From: Stutzerimonas nitrititolerans
Lineage (GTDB): Bacteria > Pseudomonadota > Gammaproteobacteria > Pseudomonadales > Pseudomonadaceae
Assembly (NCBI RefSeq): GCF_003696285.1
Contig: NZ_RFFL01000008.1
Location: 1 to 64,000, forward strand
Length of the DNA: 64,000 nucleotides
Direction: 5' to 3'
Part shown: positions 46,694 through 55,875 of the stretch, one piece after another
Numbering within the stretch: position 1 is the first letter of the stretch
Layout: each line of letters opens with the position of its first letter
The notes under the pieces: generated by a model
The model's database searches: none
Seen by the model: the letters and a program-made list of their open reading frames with translations, nothing else
What the model was told of the DNA's origin: nothing
Position numbers and translations under genes: made by a program

Positions 46694-47863
46694 ATGGAGA
46701 CCATTTCCGGGATTTTCGACAACAAAGGCACGCCGCTGGAAAAGCAGAAATTCACATGGAAGGAAATGGCCGGCAAGCCGATCAGCAAGCTCGATGACGA
46801 CGCCTTCACCCGCGTGCGCATCATTCTCATGAACGGCGTGGAAACCGACGCGTTGCGCCTGAAACACGGCATCGCCCGTTTCAACAAGGAGCTGCGCCTG
46901 CCGCTGGCGGAGATACGTCGTGTCGAGCAGCACCAGGCGACCATGGTCAACTGGCTGATCGGTGCTGATCACTCGCCGCTGGAAACTACGGTGGCCTATG
47001 AGCAGGTGGCCATCGAGGTCACTGCCGCGGTTGCGCAGAACGAGCCCGACCCCTACCAGGCGCAGACCTATCGTTTCGGCTTGCTGGAGGACTTCGACCA
47101 CCTGTATCGCTATTCGGCCATGCTCGACCGGCTGGAAGGCAAGGATGCCAACAACATCCTGCAGGGCTACACCGATATCGTGCCGGGGCGCAAAACCTCC
47201 GAACACCACCGCCACCCCGAGAACGACATTCGCGACAACTATGAGAAGAACAGCGCGGCGCTGATCACCAAGATTCACGCAGCGCTGATCACTGGCGCCG
47301 AATATCAGACCCACGATTACTACCAGAACATCGGCCCGCTATTCGCCGATCCACTGGCACGTCAGCTGTACGCCGAAATCGCTTCGGTCGAAGAACAGCA
47401 CGTGACCCAGTACGGCGCGTTGTCCGACCCCAGCGAGAGCCATATCGAGAAGTGGTTGGTGCACGAGGCGATGGAGGTCTACATGTACGCCAGCTGCGCC
47501 GAGCAGGAGACCAACCCGCGCATCAAGGCGATCTGGGAGCGCTTCCTCGATTACGAGCTGGGCCATCTGAACGTGGCTTGCGAGTGGTTCAAGAAGATCG
47601 AAGGGCGTGACCCGGCGGAAATCCTCGCCGGCCCGCTGCCGAAGATGGTCGAGTTCAAGAGCCAGCGCGAGTTCGTCCGCCAGGTACTGGCCGCCGAGGT
47701 TAATCTGCGCACCGCCGGCCCGGCCTATGTCGACAAGGCCAAGGAGCCGCAATCCTCGCTCGACTACCGCAACCACCTGGCCTCGGAAGGGCTCGCGTCC
47801 GACATCGTCTCGGCGGGCTACCAATGGGCGCCAGGTGGCGAACTCATGCGCAAGCACTCCTGA
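46694..47863 (+). CDS. Ferritin-like diiron protein, large (first of pair)
   Basis: The 389-residue protein is helical and carries ferritin-like metal motifs: EEQH (ExxH, Glu233-His236) and ELGH (ExxH, Glu288-His291), with Glu residues in HEAME (257-261) between them and DFDH (133-136) earlier. It has no signal peptide. The ATG follows ACGGAGG. It is 12 bases upstream of a second, smaller ferritin-like gene and ends before a shared terminator. It is not a classical ferritin, bacterioferritin or rubrerythrin; the function is unknown. Confidence 0.7.
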   Translation: METISGIFDNKGTPLEKQKFTWKEMAGKPISKLDDDAFTRVRIILMNGVETDALRLKHGIARFNKELRLPLAEIRRVEQHQATMVNWLIGADHSPLETTVAYEQVAIEVTAAVAQNEPDPYQAQTYRFGLLEDFDHLYRYSAMLDRLEGKDANNILQGYTDIVPGRKTSEHHRHPENDIRDNYEKNSAALITKIHAALITGAEYQTHDYYQNIGPLFADPLARQLYAEIASVEEQHVTQYGALSDPSESHIEKWLVHEAMEVYMYASCAEQETNPRIKAIWERFLDYELGHLNVACEWFKKIEGRDPAEILAGPLPKMVEFKSQREFVRQVLAAEVNLRTAGPAYVDKAKEPQSSLDYRNHLASEGLASDIVSAGYQWAPGGELMRKHS

Positions 47864-47875
47864 GGAGATTCCGAT

Positions 47876-48598
47876 ATGGCAACTGCAGCCAAAGTGGGCG
47901 CCAACATGACCGGCGTACAGATGTCCCCCAAGGACACCAAGAGCCTGCTCGAAGCGGTCGAGCAGATCCGTCCGGACGTCGCGGGCAACGACAAGGGCGC
48001 GATGCTCGAACGCATCAAGCGCACCGAAGAAGCCGATCGCATCGGCTCGGTCCCCGTGCCGGGATCGGCCAAGGGCATGCTCAAGACCACCTTCGACATG
48101 GCTCTTGGCAAGAGCCCGGAAATCCTAATCGACAAGCTGGGCGAACGCCTGGCCTTCGAGCGCAGCGGCGTGCGCCTGTACGACGCGATGATCGCCAAGG
48201 CCAAGGCGTTGGGCACGGCGGACTCGGACCTGATTCCGGTGCTCCAGCACATTCGCGACGAAGAGTTCGAGCACATGAACATGGTGCGCGAGGCGATCGA
48301 GACGCTGGGCGCCGATCCGACAGCGGTGACGCCCTGCGCGGATGTCGCCGGCGTCAAGGCCATGGGTGTGTTGCAAGTGCTCACCGACCCACGTACCAAC
48401 CTCGCCCAGGGCATGGGCGCGTTGCTGACCATCGAGCTGGAAGACAATGCGGCCTGGGAGCTGCTGATCGAACTGGCCGAGGCTGGCGGCCATCCGAAAA
48501 TCGCCAAGAGCTTTCACAAGGCCAAGGATCAGGAGGATGACCACCTGGTGAAGATCAAGACCCTGGTCCGGCGCGACCTGATCGTGCAGATCAAATAG
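47876..48598 (+). CDS. Ferritin-like diiron protein, small (second of pair)
   Basis: The 240-residue protein has a complete ferritin-like ligand series: Glu95 (LAFERSG), Glu130-His133 (EEFEH), Glu187/Glu189 (TIELED) and Glu220-His223 (EDDH). Before the bundle it has about 85 residues with a Pro/Gly-rich linker (SVPVPGSAKGM). The ATG follows GAGGAG. Its strict pairing with the larger protein suggests a joint function such as metal or oxidant handling, which is inference. Confidence 0.75.
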   Translation: MATAAKVGANMTGVQMSPKDTKSLLEAVEQIRPDVAGNDKGAMLERIKRTEEADRIGSVPVPGSAKGMLKTTFDMALGKSPEILIDKLGERLAFERSGVRLYDAMIAKAKALGTADSDLIPVLQHIRDEEFEHMNMVREAIETLGADPTAVTPCADVAGVKAMGVLQVLTDPRTNLAQGMGALLTIELEDNAAWELLIELAEAGGHPKIAKSFHKAKDQEDDHLVKIKTLVRRDLIVQIK

Positions 48599-48619
48599 AT
48601 AGCGCGTGCGCTTGATCTT

Positions 48620-48645
48620 GACGCGCCCTCGGGCGCGTCTTTTTT
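48620..48645 (+). terminator. Rho-independent terminator after the ferritin-like pair
   Basis: The 9-bp stem GACGCGCCC/GGGCGCGTC with a TC loop is followed by a run of six T, 22 bases after the stop codon. Confidence 0.9.
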
Positions 48646-48660
48646 GCTCGATGTTTCTTG

Positions 48661-49305
48661 TCAGGCGAAGGCCCGACGCAGCTCTTCGAGCGTGGCGTAG
48701 TAATAGGCGGGCGATTCGGCCATCAGCTCGGTATGGCTGCCGAAGCCGTAACCGACGGCGGCGGCCTGCAGGCCGTTTTCGCGGGCGCCGATCAGGTCGT
48801 GCTTGCGGTCGCCGATCATCAGCGTCTGCGCGGCTTCCAGCTTTTCCTCGGCGAGCAGGTGGGCGATCAATTCGACCTTGTTGGTGCGGGTGCCGTCCAG
48901 CTCGCTGCCGTAGATCACCTTGAAGTGATGATCGAAGGCGAAATGCCGGGCGATCTCGCGAGCGAACACTGAGGGTTTGGAAGTGGCGACATAGAGCGTG
49001 CGGCCTTGGCCACGCAGGTGTTCGAGCATCTCCAGCACGCCGTCGAATAGGAGATTCTCGTAGAGACCGGTGACCTTGAAACGCTCACGGTAATGCCCCA
49101 CCGCCTCCCACGCGCGCGCCTCGTCGAAGCCATAGAACTGCATGAATGCCTGCAGCAGCGGCGGGCCGATGAAAGGCTCCAGCTTGGCGAGATCCGGCTC
49201 GTCGATGCCGAGCCTGGCCAGCGCATGCTGAATCGACCGGGTTATGCCTTCGCGCGGATCGGTGAGGGTGCCGTCGAGATCGAAGAGGATGGTGGAATGA
49301 TGCAT
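48661..49305 (-). CDS. HAD-family phosphatase (Gph/5'-nucleotidase-like)
   Basis: The 214-residue HAD hydrolase shows FDLDGTL (nucleophile Asp), VATSKP (motif II Ser/Thr), the motif III Lys region and GDRKHDLIGA (motif IV). It resembles phosphoglycolate phosphatases and the Pseudomonas gene found next to the gamma carbonic anhydrase and prlC (PA0065). The substrate is not defined by sequence. Confidence 0.88.
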   Translation of the reverse strand: MHHSTILFDLDGTLTDPREGITRSIQHALARLGIDEPDLAKLEPFIGPPLLQAFMQFYGFDEARAWEAVGHYRERFKVTGLYENLLFDGVLEMLEHLRGQGRTLYVATSKPSVFAREIARHFAFDHHFKVIYGSELDGTRTNKVELIAHLLAEEKLEAAQTLMIGDRKHDLIGARENGLQAAAVGYGFGSHTELMAESPAYYYATLEELRRAFA

Positions 49306-49373
49306 GGAAAAGCGCCGACAGCTGGGTGGTCGTCGATTGTCCCGCACCTGTCGGCATTCGGGCAAACCACGCA

Positions 49374-50312
49374 TCATCGCGCTGCGGTTTGCAGACGCTG
49401 TGCAAGCGCATGCGCGGCGGCGATGTCCTGTTCGATCATCGCGCCCAGCCAATCCATGAACGCCCGGACCCGACGCGGCAGGTTGCGCCGATGGGCGTAA
49501 AGCAGCGATGCGCTCATGGGTGCCGGCACGTGGTCGGGCAGCACAAGCTGCAGTTCGCCGCGATCGAGTGACTCCCGAACACCGGCAAGCGGCACCTGAA
49601 TCAGGCCGAAGCCATCGAGACAGGCCTGTTTGTAGCTGTCGCTGTTGTTGACCGTGACCCGGCCGCGCATCGGCAGGCACATCGGCTTGCCGTTCTCCTC
49701 ATATTCGAAGCCGGCCGAGCGTGCACCGAGCACCGGGACATAGTGGACCAGCTGATGGTTGGCGAGGTCCGCCAGCGTCTTCGGAATGCCGTAGGTCTTC
49801 AGGTAGTCAGGGCTGGCGCAATTGGCCAGGGGGTAGCGGCCGAGTCGGCGTGCCACCAAGCCCGTATCGCTGACCTCGCCGATACGCAGCACGCAGTCGA
49901 AGCCCTCGCGCACCAGATCCACGCGTCGGTCGGTCGCGCTCACTTCGATTTCCAGGTTCGGGTGTCGATCGAGGAACTCGCCCAGGCGCGGCATCACCAG
50001 ATTGCGCGCCAGGGCGACCGGCAGGTCGATGCGCAGGCGTCCGGCAAGCGTGCTGCCCTCGCGAAACAGCCCTTCGACTTCTTCCACCTGATCAAGCATG
50101 TCGCGGCTGCGCTCGTACAGCAGTACACCGTCCTGGGTCGGCTGCACCCGCCGCGTCGTGCGCTGCAGCAGGCGTGCACCGAGCCGTTGTTCGAGCACGC
50201 GGATCTGTTCTGAAACCGTCGAACGGGGCATCCCCAGGCTGTCGGCGGCGGCGGTAAAACTGGTCAGCTCATAGACCCGAACAAAGGTGCGCAGTAACTC
50301 CAGCAAGTTCAT
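49374..50312 (-). CDS. LysR-family transcriptional regulator
   Basis: The 312-residue protein has an N-terminal winged helix-turn-helix (LRTFVRVYELTSFTAAADSLGMPRSTVSEQIRVLE) and a periplasmic-binding-like effector domain (about 90-300). It diverges from a short-chain dehydrogenase gene across 115 bases, the usual layout for a LysR regulator and its target. The effector is unknown. The intergenic region contains the palindrome TTCATGAA (50379-50386), which may be part of an operator. Confidence 0.9.
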   Translation of the reverse strand: MNLLELLRTFVRVYELTSFTAAADSLGMPRSTVSEQIRVLEQRLGARLLQRTTRRVQPTQDGVLLYERSRDMLDQVEEVEGLFREGSTLAGRLRIDLPVALARNLVMPRLGEFLDRHPNLEIEVSATDRRVDLVREGFDCVLRIGEVSDTGLVARRLGRYPLANCASPDYLKTYGIPKTLADLANHQLVHYVPVLGARSAGFEYEENGKPMCLPMRGRVTVNNSDSYKQACLDGFGLIQVPLAGVRESLDRGELQLVLPDHVPAPMSASLLYAHRRNLPRRVRAFMDWLGAMIEQDIAAAHALAQRLQTAAR

Positions 50313-50427
50313 GTGCGAATGCTCGATTGGCCGGTTGTGTCGAACAGTCTATCCAGAAGGTGCCGGTTTATCCGGGCATTCATGAACAAATAGAGTGGTC
50401 CCGACACTCATCGAACGGGAGACCCAC

Positions 50428-51186
50428 ATGAAAGGCAAAGTCGCATTGATCACCGGTGCCAGCCGCGGGCTGGGCCGTAGCGCTGCGTTGCAACTGGCCG
50501 CACAAGGTGTCGACATCATTGGCACCTACCACAGCAAGGCGGGCGAAGCGCAAGCGGTCGCTGATGAGATCGAGCGCCTCGGCGCGCGGGCCCTGATGCT
50601 GCAACTGGATGTCGGCGACAGTGCAAGTTTTGCCGGTTTCGCTGACGGCCTGCGCGCGGCTGTGCTCGAGCGCTTCGACCGCCAGAGCCTCGATTTTCTG
50701 ATCAACAATGCCGGTATCGGTCAGACCGCCAGCTTCGCCGATACCCGCGAGGAGCAGTTCGATCTGCTGATGAATATCCATTTGAAAGGTCCATTCTTTC
50801 TGACCCAGGCGCTGTTGCCGCTGATCACTGACGGCGGGCGCATCGTCAATCTGTCCAGCGGACTGACGCGTTTCTCGCTACCCGGTTATGCCGCCTACGC
50901 GGCGATGAAAGGTGGCATCGAAGTGCTGACCCGCTATCAGGCGCGTGAGCTCGGTGCGCGCGGTATCCGCGTCAATGTGCTCGCCCCCGGCGCGATCGAG
51001 ACCGACTTCGGTGGCGGTGCGGTGCGCGATAACGCCGATCTCAATGCCTTTGTCGCTGGCAACACGGCGCTAGGGCGCGCTGGGCAGGCGGATGATATCG
51101 GCCTGGCAGTGGCCGCTTTGCTCGGCGAGGGAGGACGCTGGATGACCGGTCAGCGCATCGAGGCGTCGGGAGGCATGTTTCTCTGA
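50428..51186 (+). CDS. Short-chain dehydrogenase/reductase
   Basis: The 252-residue classical SDR has the cofactor motif TGASRGLG, NNAG, the catalytic Ser in LSSG, and YAAMK for Tyr/Lys, followed by the NVLAPGAIETDF segment. It is probably NADP-dependent; the substrate is unknown. GGGAG lies 6 bases before the ATG. It is likely controlled by the divergent LysR gene. Confidence 0.9.
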   Translation: MKGKVALITGASRGLGRSAALQLAAQGVDIIGTYHSKAGEAQAVADEIERLGARALMLQLDVGDSASFAGFADGLRAAVLERFDRQSLDFLINNAGIGQTASFADTREEQFDLLMNIHLKGPFFLTQALLPLITDGGRIVNLSSGLTRFSLPGYAAYAAMKGGIEVLTRYQARELGARGIRVNVLAPGAIETDFGGGAVRDNADLNAFVAGNTALGRAGQADDIGLAVAALLGEGGRWMTGQRIEASGGMFL

Positions 51187-51235
51187 GAGTGCTGGCTCGA
51201 TCCGGACGCGGTGTGCGTTCCGGATCGGCCCCGGT

Positions 51236-51778
51236 TCAACCCGCGAAGCTTTCGGCCCGGTGCTGATCCTTCAACTTCACGTAATTCCCGGCGGTATAGC
51301 TGAAGAAGCTGCGCTCCTTCTCGGTCAGCGGGCGGGCCTGCTTCACCGGGCTGCCGACATAGAGGAAGCCGCTTTCCAGCGTTTTGCCCGGCGGTACCAG
51401 GCTGCCGGCGCCGATGATGACGTCGTCTTCGACCACCGCGCCGTCCATGACGATTGAGCCCATGCCCACCAGGATGCGGTTGCCCAGGGTGCAGCCATGC
51501 AGGGTGACCTTGTGGCCGACGGTGACTTCGTCGCCGATGGTCAGCGGGAAGCCGTCCGGGTTGAACGGGCCGGCGTGGGTGATGTGCAGCACGCTGCCGT
51601 CCTGGATGCTGCTGCGCGCGCCGATGCGGATGCGGTGCATGTCGCCGCGGATCACGGTGAATGGCCAGACCGAGCTGTCTTCGCCGATCTCGATGTCGCC
51701 GATCAGCACGGCGCTGGGGTCGACGAATACGCGCTCGCCGAGCTTCGGCGTGTGATTCTGGTAGGTGCGGATGGACAT
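51236..51778 (-). CDS. Gamma-class carbonic anhydrase-like protein (YrdA/CaiE family)
   Basis: The 180-residue protein is a left-handed beta-helix of hexapeptide repeats with the metal-site histidines of gamma carbonic anhydrases (HITHAG and GHKVTLHGC). Its length and position in the HAD/CA/prlC block match the conserved Pseudomonas gene PA0066. Carbonic anhydrase activity of this subgroup is not always detectable. Confidence 0.9.
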   Translation of the reverse strand: MSIRTYQNHTPKLGERVFVDPSAVLIGDIEIGEDSSVWPFTVIRGDMHRIRIGARSSIQDGSVLHITHAGPFNPDGFPLTIGDEVTVGHKVTLHGCTLGNRILVGMGSIVMDGAVVEDDVIIGAGSLVPPGKTLESGFLYVGSPVKQARPLTEKERSFFSYTAGNYVKLKDQHRAESFAG

Positions 51779-51835
51779 GGCTGACTCCAGTGATGAATGA
51801 ACGCCAAGCAGAGCAGAACCTCCTTGGCGTGAAGC

Positions 51836-52648
51836 TTATGGCTGATTCTCTCGCCGGGCATCGCGAAAGAACTCGCCGGGCGTGGCGCCAAACTGCTCGC
51901 GAAACGCGGCGATGAAGGCCGACAGCGATTCGTAGCCGCAGCCCAGCGCCACATCGGTGACCCGCTCGCCACGCTCCAGCGCCGGCAGCGCGCTGAGCAG
52001 CCGCAGGCGTTGCCGCCAGGCACGGAAGGTCAGGCCGGTTTCGCGCAGGAACAGCCGGCTCAGGGTGCGTTCCGAAACGTTTAGCGCCTGGCTCCAGTCG
52101 GCCAGGCTCTCGCGGGAGTCGGGGTGGTTCTGCAGGCGTTTGCACAGCTGGCGCAGGCGCGGTTCGGCTGGCAGCGGCAGCACCAGTTCGATCTCCGGCG
52201 CGCAACCCAGCTGATCCAGCAACACCTGCACCAGACGGCCTTCCGGACCATCCTCGGCATAGGCTTCGGGCAGCGTGCTGAAGTGCTGGATCAGCTCACG
52301 CAACAGCGGGCTGATCTGCAAGACGCGGCAGCGCTCGGGGGCGTCGCTGACCACGCTGCGGTCGATGTACAGGCTGCGGATGCAGGTATCCGCCGCGCAG
52401 AACACCTGATGAGTGATGCCGGCGGGCACCCATACCGCGCGCAGCGGCGGCGCGATGAAGCGGCCACGGTCGGTACGCACCTCGAGCACCCCTTCCACCG
52501 CATGGGACAGCTGCACCCAGGGATGGCTGTGGCGATAGCCGAGCTTGAGGTTGGGCGGTGAATCGAGCTGGCCATAGACCGGCCGTGGCAATTGCCGGAG
52601 CTCACCGAGGCGGGCGATCAGCGCAGCCTCTTGTCCGATTGGCGACAT
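51836..52648 (-). CDS. AraC-family transcriptional regulator with cupin sensor domain
   Basis: The 270-residue protein has an N-terminal cupin-type domain (YRHSHPWVQLSHAVEGVLEVRTDRG, PAGITHQV) and a C-terminal AraC double helix-turn-helix (LNVSERTLSRLFLRETGLTFRAWRQRLRL and VTDVALGCGYESLSAFIAAFREQFGATPGEF). It diverges from a transporter gene, which it most likely regulates. The inducer is unknown. Confidence 0.9.
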   Translation of the reverse strand: MSPIGQEAALIARLGELRQLPRPVYGQLDSPPNLKLGYRHSHPWVQLSHAVEGVLEVRTDRGRFIAPPLRAVWVPAGITHQVFCAADTCIRSLYIDRSVVSDAPERCRVLQISPLLRELIQHFSTLPEAYAEDGPEGRLVQVLLDQLGCAPEIELVLPLPAEPRLRQLCKRLQNHPDSRESLADWSQALNVSERTLSRLFLRETGLTFRAWRQRLRLLSALPALERGERVTDVALGCGYESLSAFIAAFREQFGATPGEFFRDARRENQP

Positions 52649-52669
52649 TTAGTGCCTGCCTGGCGTTAG

Positions 52670-52683
52670 TCGGAAAATTCCGA
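52670..52683. promoter_or_regulatory. Perfect 14-bp palindrome in a divergent promoter region
   Basis: TCGGAAAATTCCGA lies between the AraC regulator gene and the divergent transporter gene in an 85-base gap. It may be the operator of the regulator; AraC proteins more often bind direct repeats, so another factor is possible. Confidence 0.5.
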
Positions 52684-52733
52684 TCACGATAAGGTCGCGG
52701 CCTGTTGTCTGCAAGTTACAAGGATTTTACGCC

Positions 52734-53732
52734 ATGGCTCATCTGCGCCTGCTGTTCGATAACTTCACCCTCGCCCTGCTGGCGGTCATCGCCATCGCCA
52801 CCTTCCTGCCCTGCGAAGGCCAGGGCGCGGTGATCTTCGGCTGGGCCACGACCCTGGCCATCGCCCTGCTGTTCTTCATGCACGGCGCCAAGCTGTCGCG
52901 CGAAGCGATTCTCGCCGGTGCCGGCCACTGGCGCCTGCACCTGCTGGTCTTCGCCTGCACTTTCGTGATGTTTCCGCTGCTGGGCCTGGCGCTCAAGCCG
53001 CTGCTGACGCCGCTGGTCGGCACCGAGCTGTACCTGGGCATCCTCTACCTCTGCGCCCTGCCAGCCACCGTGCAGTCGGCCATCGCCTTTACTTCGCTGG
53101 CGCGCGGTAACATCCCGGCGGCGATCTGCAGCGCGGCGGCCTCCAGCCTGCTCGGCATCTTCCTCACGCCGATCCTGGTGATGCTGTTGCTGGGCGTTGA
53201 AGGCGAAGCCGGATCGACGCTTGATTCCATCGGCAAGATCGTGCTGCAGCTGCTGGTGCCCTTCGTCGCCGGACAGTTCGCACGGCGCTGGATCGGCGCC
53301 TGGGTGACGCGCAACAAGGGCTGGCTGAAAACCGTCGACCAGGGCTCCATCCTGCTGGTGGTCTACACCGCATTCAGCGATGCGGTGGTCGAAGGTCTCT
53401 GGCAACTGATACCGCTGTCGCGACTGCTGGCGCTGACGCTGGTCTGCTGCCTGTTGCTGGCCATCGTACTCTGGGCCACGCATTTCCTCGGCAAGCGCCT
53501 GGGGTTCAATCTGGAAGACCGCATCACCATCCTCTTCGCCGCCTCGAAGAAGAGCATGGCCACCGGCGTGCCCATGGCGCAGGTGCTGTTCGCCACCAGC
53601 GCGGTGGGCACGATCATCCTGCCGCTGATGATCTTCCACCAGATCCAGCTAATGGTCTGCGCGGTGCTCGCCCAGCGCTATGCGCAGCGAGAGGAGGAGC
53701 CGGAGCAGCTACCCGAGACCGCTGCGCCATAA
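52734..53732 (+). CDS. Bile acid:sodium symporter-like transporter (SBF-like, YfeH type)
   Basis: The 332-residue inner-membrane protein has about nine to ten hydrophobic helices and the SBF-like motifs ALLFFMHGAKLS and ALPATVQSAIAFTSLARGN. The real bacterial substrate is unknown; bile acid in the name comes from the family. ACAAGG lies ahead of the ATG. A self-complementary GCGCTATAGCGC (53743-53754) follows the stop. Confidence 0.88.
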   Translation: MAHLRLLFDNFTLALLAVIAIATFLPCEGQGAVIFGWATTLAIALLFFMHGAKLSREAILAGAGHWRLHLLVFACTFVMFPLLGLALKPLLTPLVGTELYLGILYLCALPATVQSAIAFTSLARGNIPAAICSAAASSLLGIFLTPILVMLLLGVEGEAGSTLDSIGKIVLQLLVPFVAGQFARRWIGAWVTRNKGWLKTVDQGSILLVVYTAFSDAVVEGLWQLIPLSRLLALTLVCCLLLAIVLWATHFLGKRLGFNLEDRITILFAASKKSMATGVPMAQVLFATSAVGTIILPLMIFHQIQLMVCAVLAQRYAQREEEPEQLPETAAP

Positions 53733-53826
53733 CGCATAGGGAAGCGCTATAGCGCCGATTCCCAGCTGCGCGGTCAGGCATTTGTCTTTAACATGCCACG
53801 GGTATCCATCAGAAAGGGCCAATGCC

Positions 53827-55875
53827 GTGACCGCCACCAATCCGCTGCTTCGCGATTTCGACCTGCCGCCCTATTCCGAGATTCGCCCCGAGCATGTCGA
53901 GCCGGCCGTGGACAGCATCCTCGGCGACAACCGCGTCGCCTTGCAGGAACTGCTCAGCCGTCCGGCGGAAAGCCTCGACTGGTCGACATTGGTGGTCGGC
54001 CTGGATGAAATGAACGAGCGCCTCAGCCGTGCCTGGGGGCCGGTGAGCCACCTGAATGCGGTGTGCAACAACCCCGAATTGCGCGCCGCCTACGAGGCCT
54101 GCCTGCCCAAACTGTCCGCCTATGCCACCGAGCTCGGGCAGAATGCCGATCTGTTCGCCGCCTACCAGGCGCTGTCGCTGAGCCCCGAGGCGGACGGTTT
54201 CGATGTGGCGCAGAAGACCATCATCGAACATGCCCTGCGTGATTTCCGCCTGTCCGGCATCGACCTGCCGCCTGCCGAGCAGCAGCGTTTCGGCGCCATT
54301 CGCATGAAGCTCGCCGAACTGGGCAGCAGGTTCTCCAACCAGCTGCTCGATGCGACCCAGGCCTGGACCAAGCACGTCACCGACGAAAGCCTGCTGGCCG
54401 GCATCACCGATTCGGCCAAGACACAGATGGCCGAAGCCGCCAAGGCCAAGGAACTCGATGGCTGGCTGATCAGCCTGGAATTCCCCAGCTACTACGCGGT
54501 GATGACCTACGCCGACGACCGCGCCCTGCGCGAGGAAGTCTACGTCGCCTATTCCACCCGCGCCTCGGACCAGGGCCCGAATGCCGGCCAGTTCGACAAC
54601 GGCCCGGTGATGGAAGAACTCCTCGATCTGCGCCAGGAACTGGCCAGGCTGCTGGGCTTCGGCAACTACGCCGAGCTGTCGCTGGCCACCAAGATGGCCG
54701 AAAGCACCGACCAGGTGCTGGGTTTCCTGCGTGACCTGGCCGTGCGCAGCAAGCCGTTCGCCGAGCGCGACCTGCAGGAGCTGCGCGCCTTCGCTGCCGA
54801 CCATGGCGTGACCGACCTGCAGAGCTGGGACCTGGGCTACTTCGGCGAGAAGCTGCGCCAGCAGCGCTACAGTCTGAATCAGGAAGAGCTGCGCGAATAC
54901 TTTCCCATCGACAAGGTGCTGTCGGGGCTGTTCGCCATCGTCCAGCGTCTGTACGGCATCGAGATTCACGAGCTGGAGGACTTCGACAGCTGGCACCCGG
55001 ACGTGCGCCTGTTCGAGATCCGCGAGAACGGCGAGCACGTCGGCCGCTTCTTCTTCGACCTCTACGCCCGTGCCAACAAGCGCGGCGGCGCCTGGATGGA
55101 TGGTGCGCGCGACAAGCGCCGCACCTGCCTGGGCACCCTGCAGACGCCGGTGGCCAACCTGGTCTGCAACTTCACCCCGGCGGTGGGTGAGCGCCCGGCG
55201 CTGCTGACCCATGATGAAGTCACCACCCTCTTCCACGAATTCGGCCATGGCCTGCATCACCTGCTGACCCGGATCGAACATGCCGGCGCCTCGGGCATCA
55301 ACGGCGTGGCCTGGGATGCCGTCGAGCTGCCCAGCCAGTTCATGGAGAACTGGTGCTGGGAACCGGAGGGCCTGGCGCTGATTTCCGGTCATTACCAGAC
55401 CGGCGAACGCCTGCCCCAGGACAAGCTGGACCAGATGCTGGCAGCGAAGAATTTCCAGTCCGGCATGATGATGGTGCGCCAGTTGGAATTCTCGCTGTTC
55501 GACTTCGAACTGCACGCCACCCACGGCGATGGTCGCAGCGTGCTGGAGGTGCTGGAAGGCGTCCGCGACGAGGTTTCGGTGATGCGTCCGCCGGCCAGCA
55601 ACCGCTTCCCCAACAGCTTCGCGCACATCTTCGCCGGCGGTTACGCGGCCGGTTACTACAGCTACAAATGGGCCGAAGTGCTGTCGTCCGATGCCTTCTC
55701 GCGCTTCGAGGAAGAAGGCGTGTTCAATCCCGAGACGGGCCGCGCCTTCCGCGAGGCCATCCTGGCCCGTGGCGGCTCGCAGGAGCCGATGGTGCTGTTC
55801 GTCGATTTCCGTGGCCGCGAGCCGTCCACCGACGCGCTGCTACGCCATCTGGGCCTGTCGGAGAAAGTGGCATGA
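53827..55875 (+). CDS. prlC: Oligopeptidase A
   Basis: This cytoplasmic M3-family zinc metallopeptidase degrades signal peptides and other oligopeptides. The 682-aa protein has the zinc motif HEFGHGLHH (His470-His474) and the downstream Glu ligand region (NGVAWDAVELPSQFMENW). The GTG start follows AAAGGG and yields the family N-terminus TNPLLRDFDLPPYS; a longer frame upstream is rejected. Its stop overlaps the yheV-like start (ATGA). Confidence 0.96.
   Translation: MTATNPLLRDFDLPPYSEIRPEHVEPAVDSILGDNRVALQELLSRPAESLDWSTLVVGLDEMNERLSRAWGPVSHLNAVCNNPELRAAYEACLPKLSAYATELGQNADLFAAYQALSLSPEADGFDVAQKTIIEHALRDFRLSGIDLPPAEQQRFGAIRMKLAELGSRFSNQLLDATQAWTKHVTDESLLAGITDSAKTQMAEAAKAKELDGWLISLEFPSYYAVMTYADDRALREEVYVAYSTRASDQGPNAGQFDNGPVMEELLDLRQELARLLGFGNYAELSLATKMAESTDQVLGFLRDLAVRSKPFAERDLQELRAFAADHGVTDLQSWDLGYFGEKLRQQRYSLNQEELREYFPIDKVLSGLFAIVQRLYGIEIHELEDFDSWHPDVRLFEIRENGEHVGRFFFDLYARANKRGGAWMDGARDKRRTCLGTLQTPVANLVCNFTPAVGERPALLTHDEVTTLFHEFGHGLHHLLTRIEHAGASGINGVAWDAVELPSQFMENWCWEPEGLALISGHYQTGERLPQDKLDQMLAAKNFQSGMMMVRQLEFSLFDFELHATHGDGRSVLEVLEGVRDEVSVMRPPASNRFPNSFAHIFAGGYAAGYYSYKWAEVLSSDAFSRFEEEGVFNPETGRAFREAILARGGSQEPMVLFVDFRGREPSTDALLRHLGLSEKVA

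Noticed and set aside
48661-49680. N-terminal extension of the HAD phosphatase frame to about 339 codons
   Set aside because: The upstream part overlaps the adjacent LysR gene and lacks phosphatase sequence; the FDLDGTL motif must be near the N-terminus.
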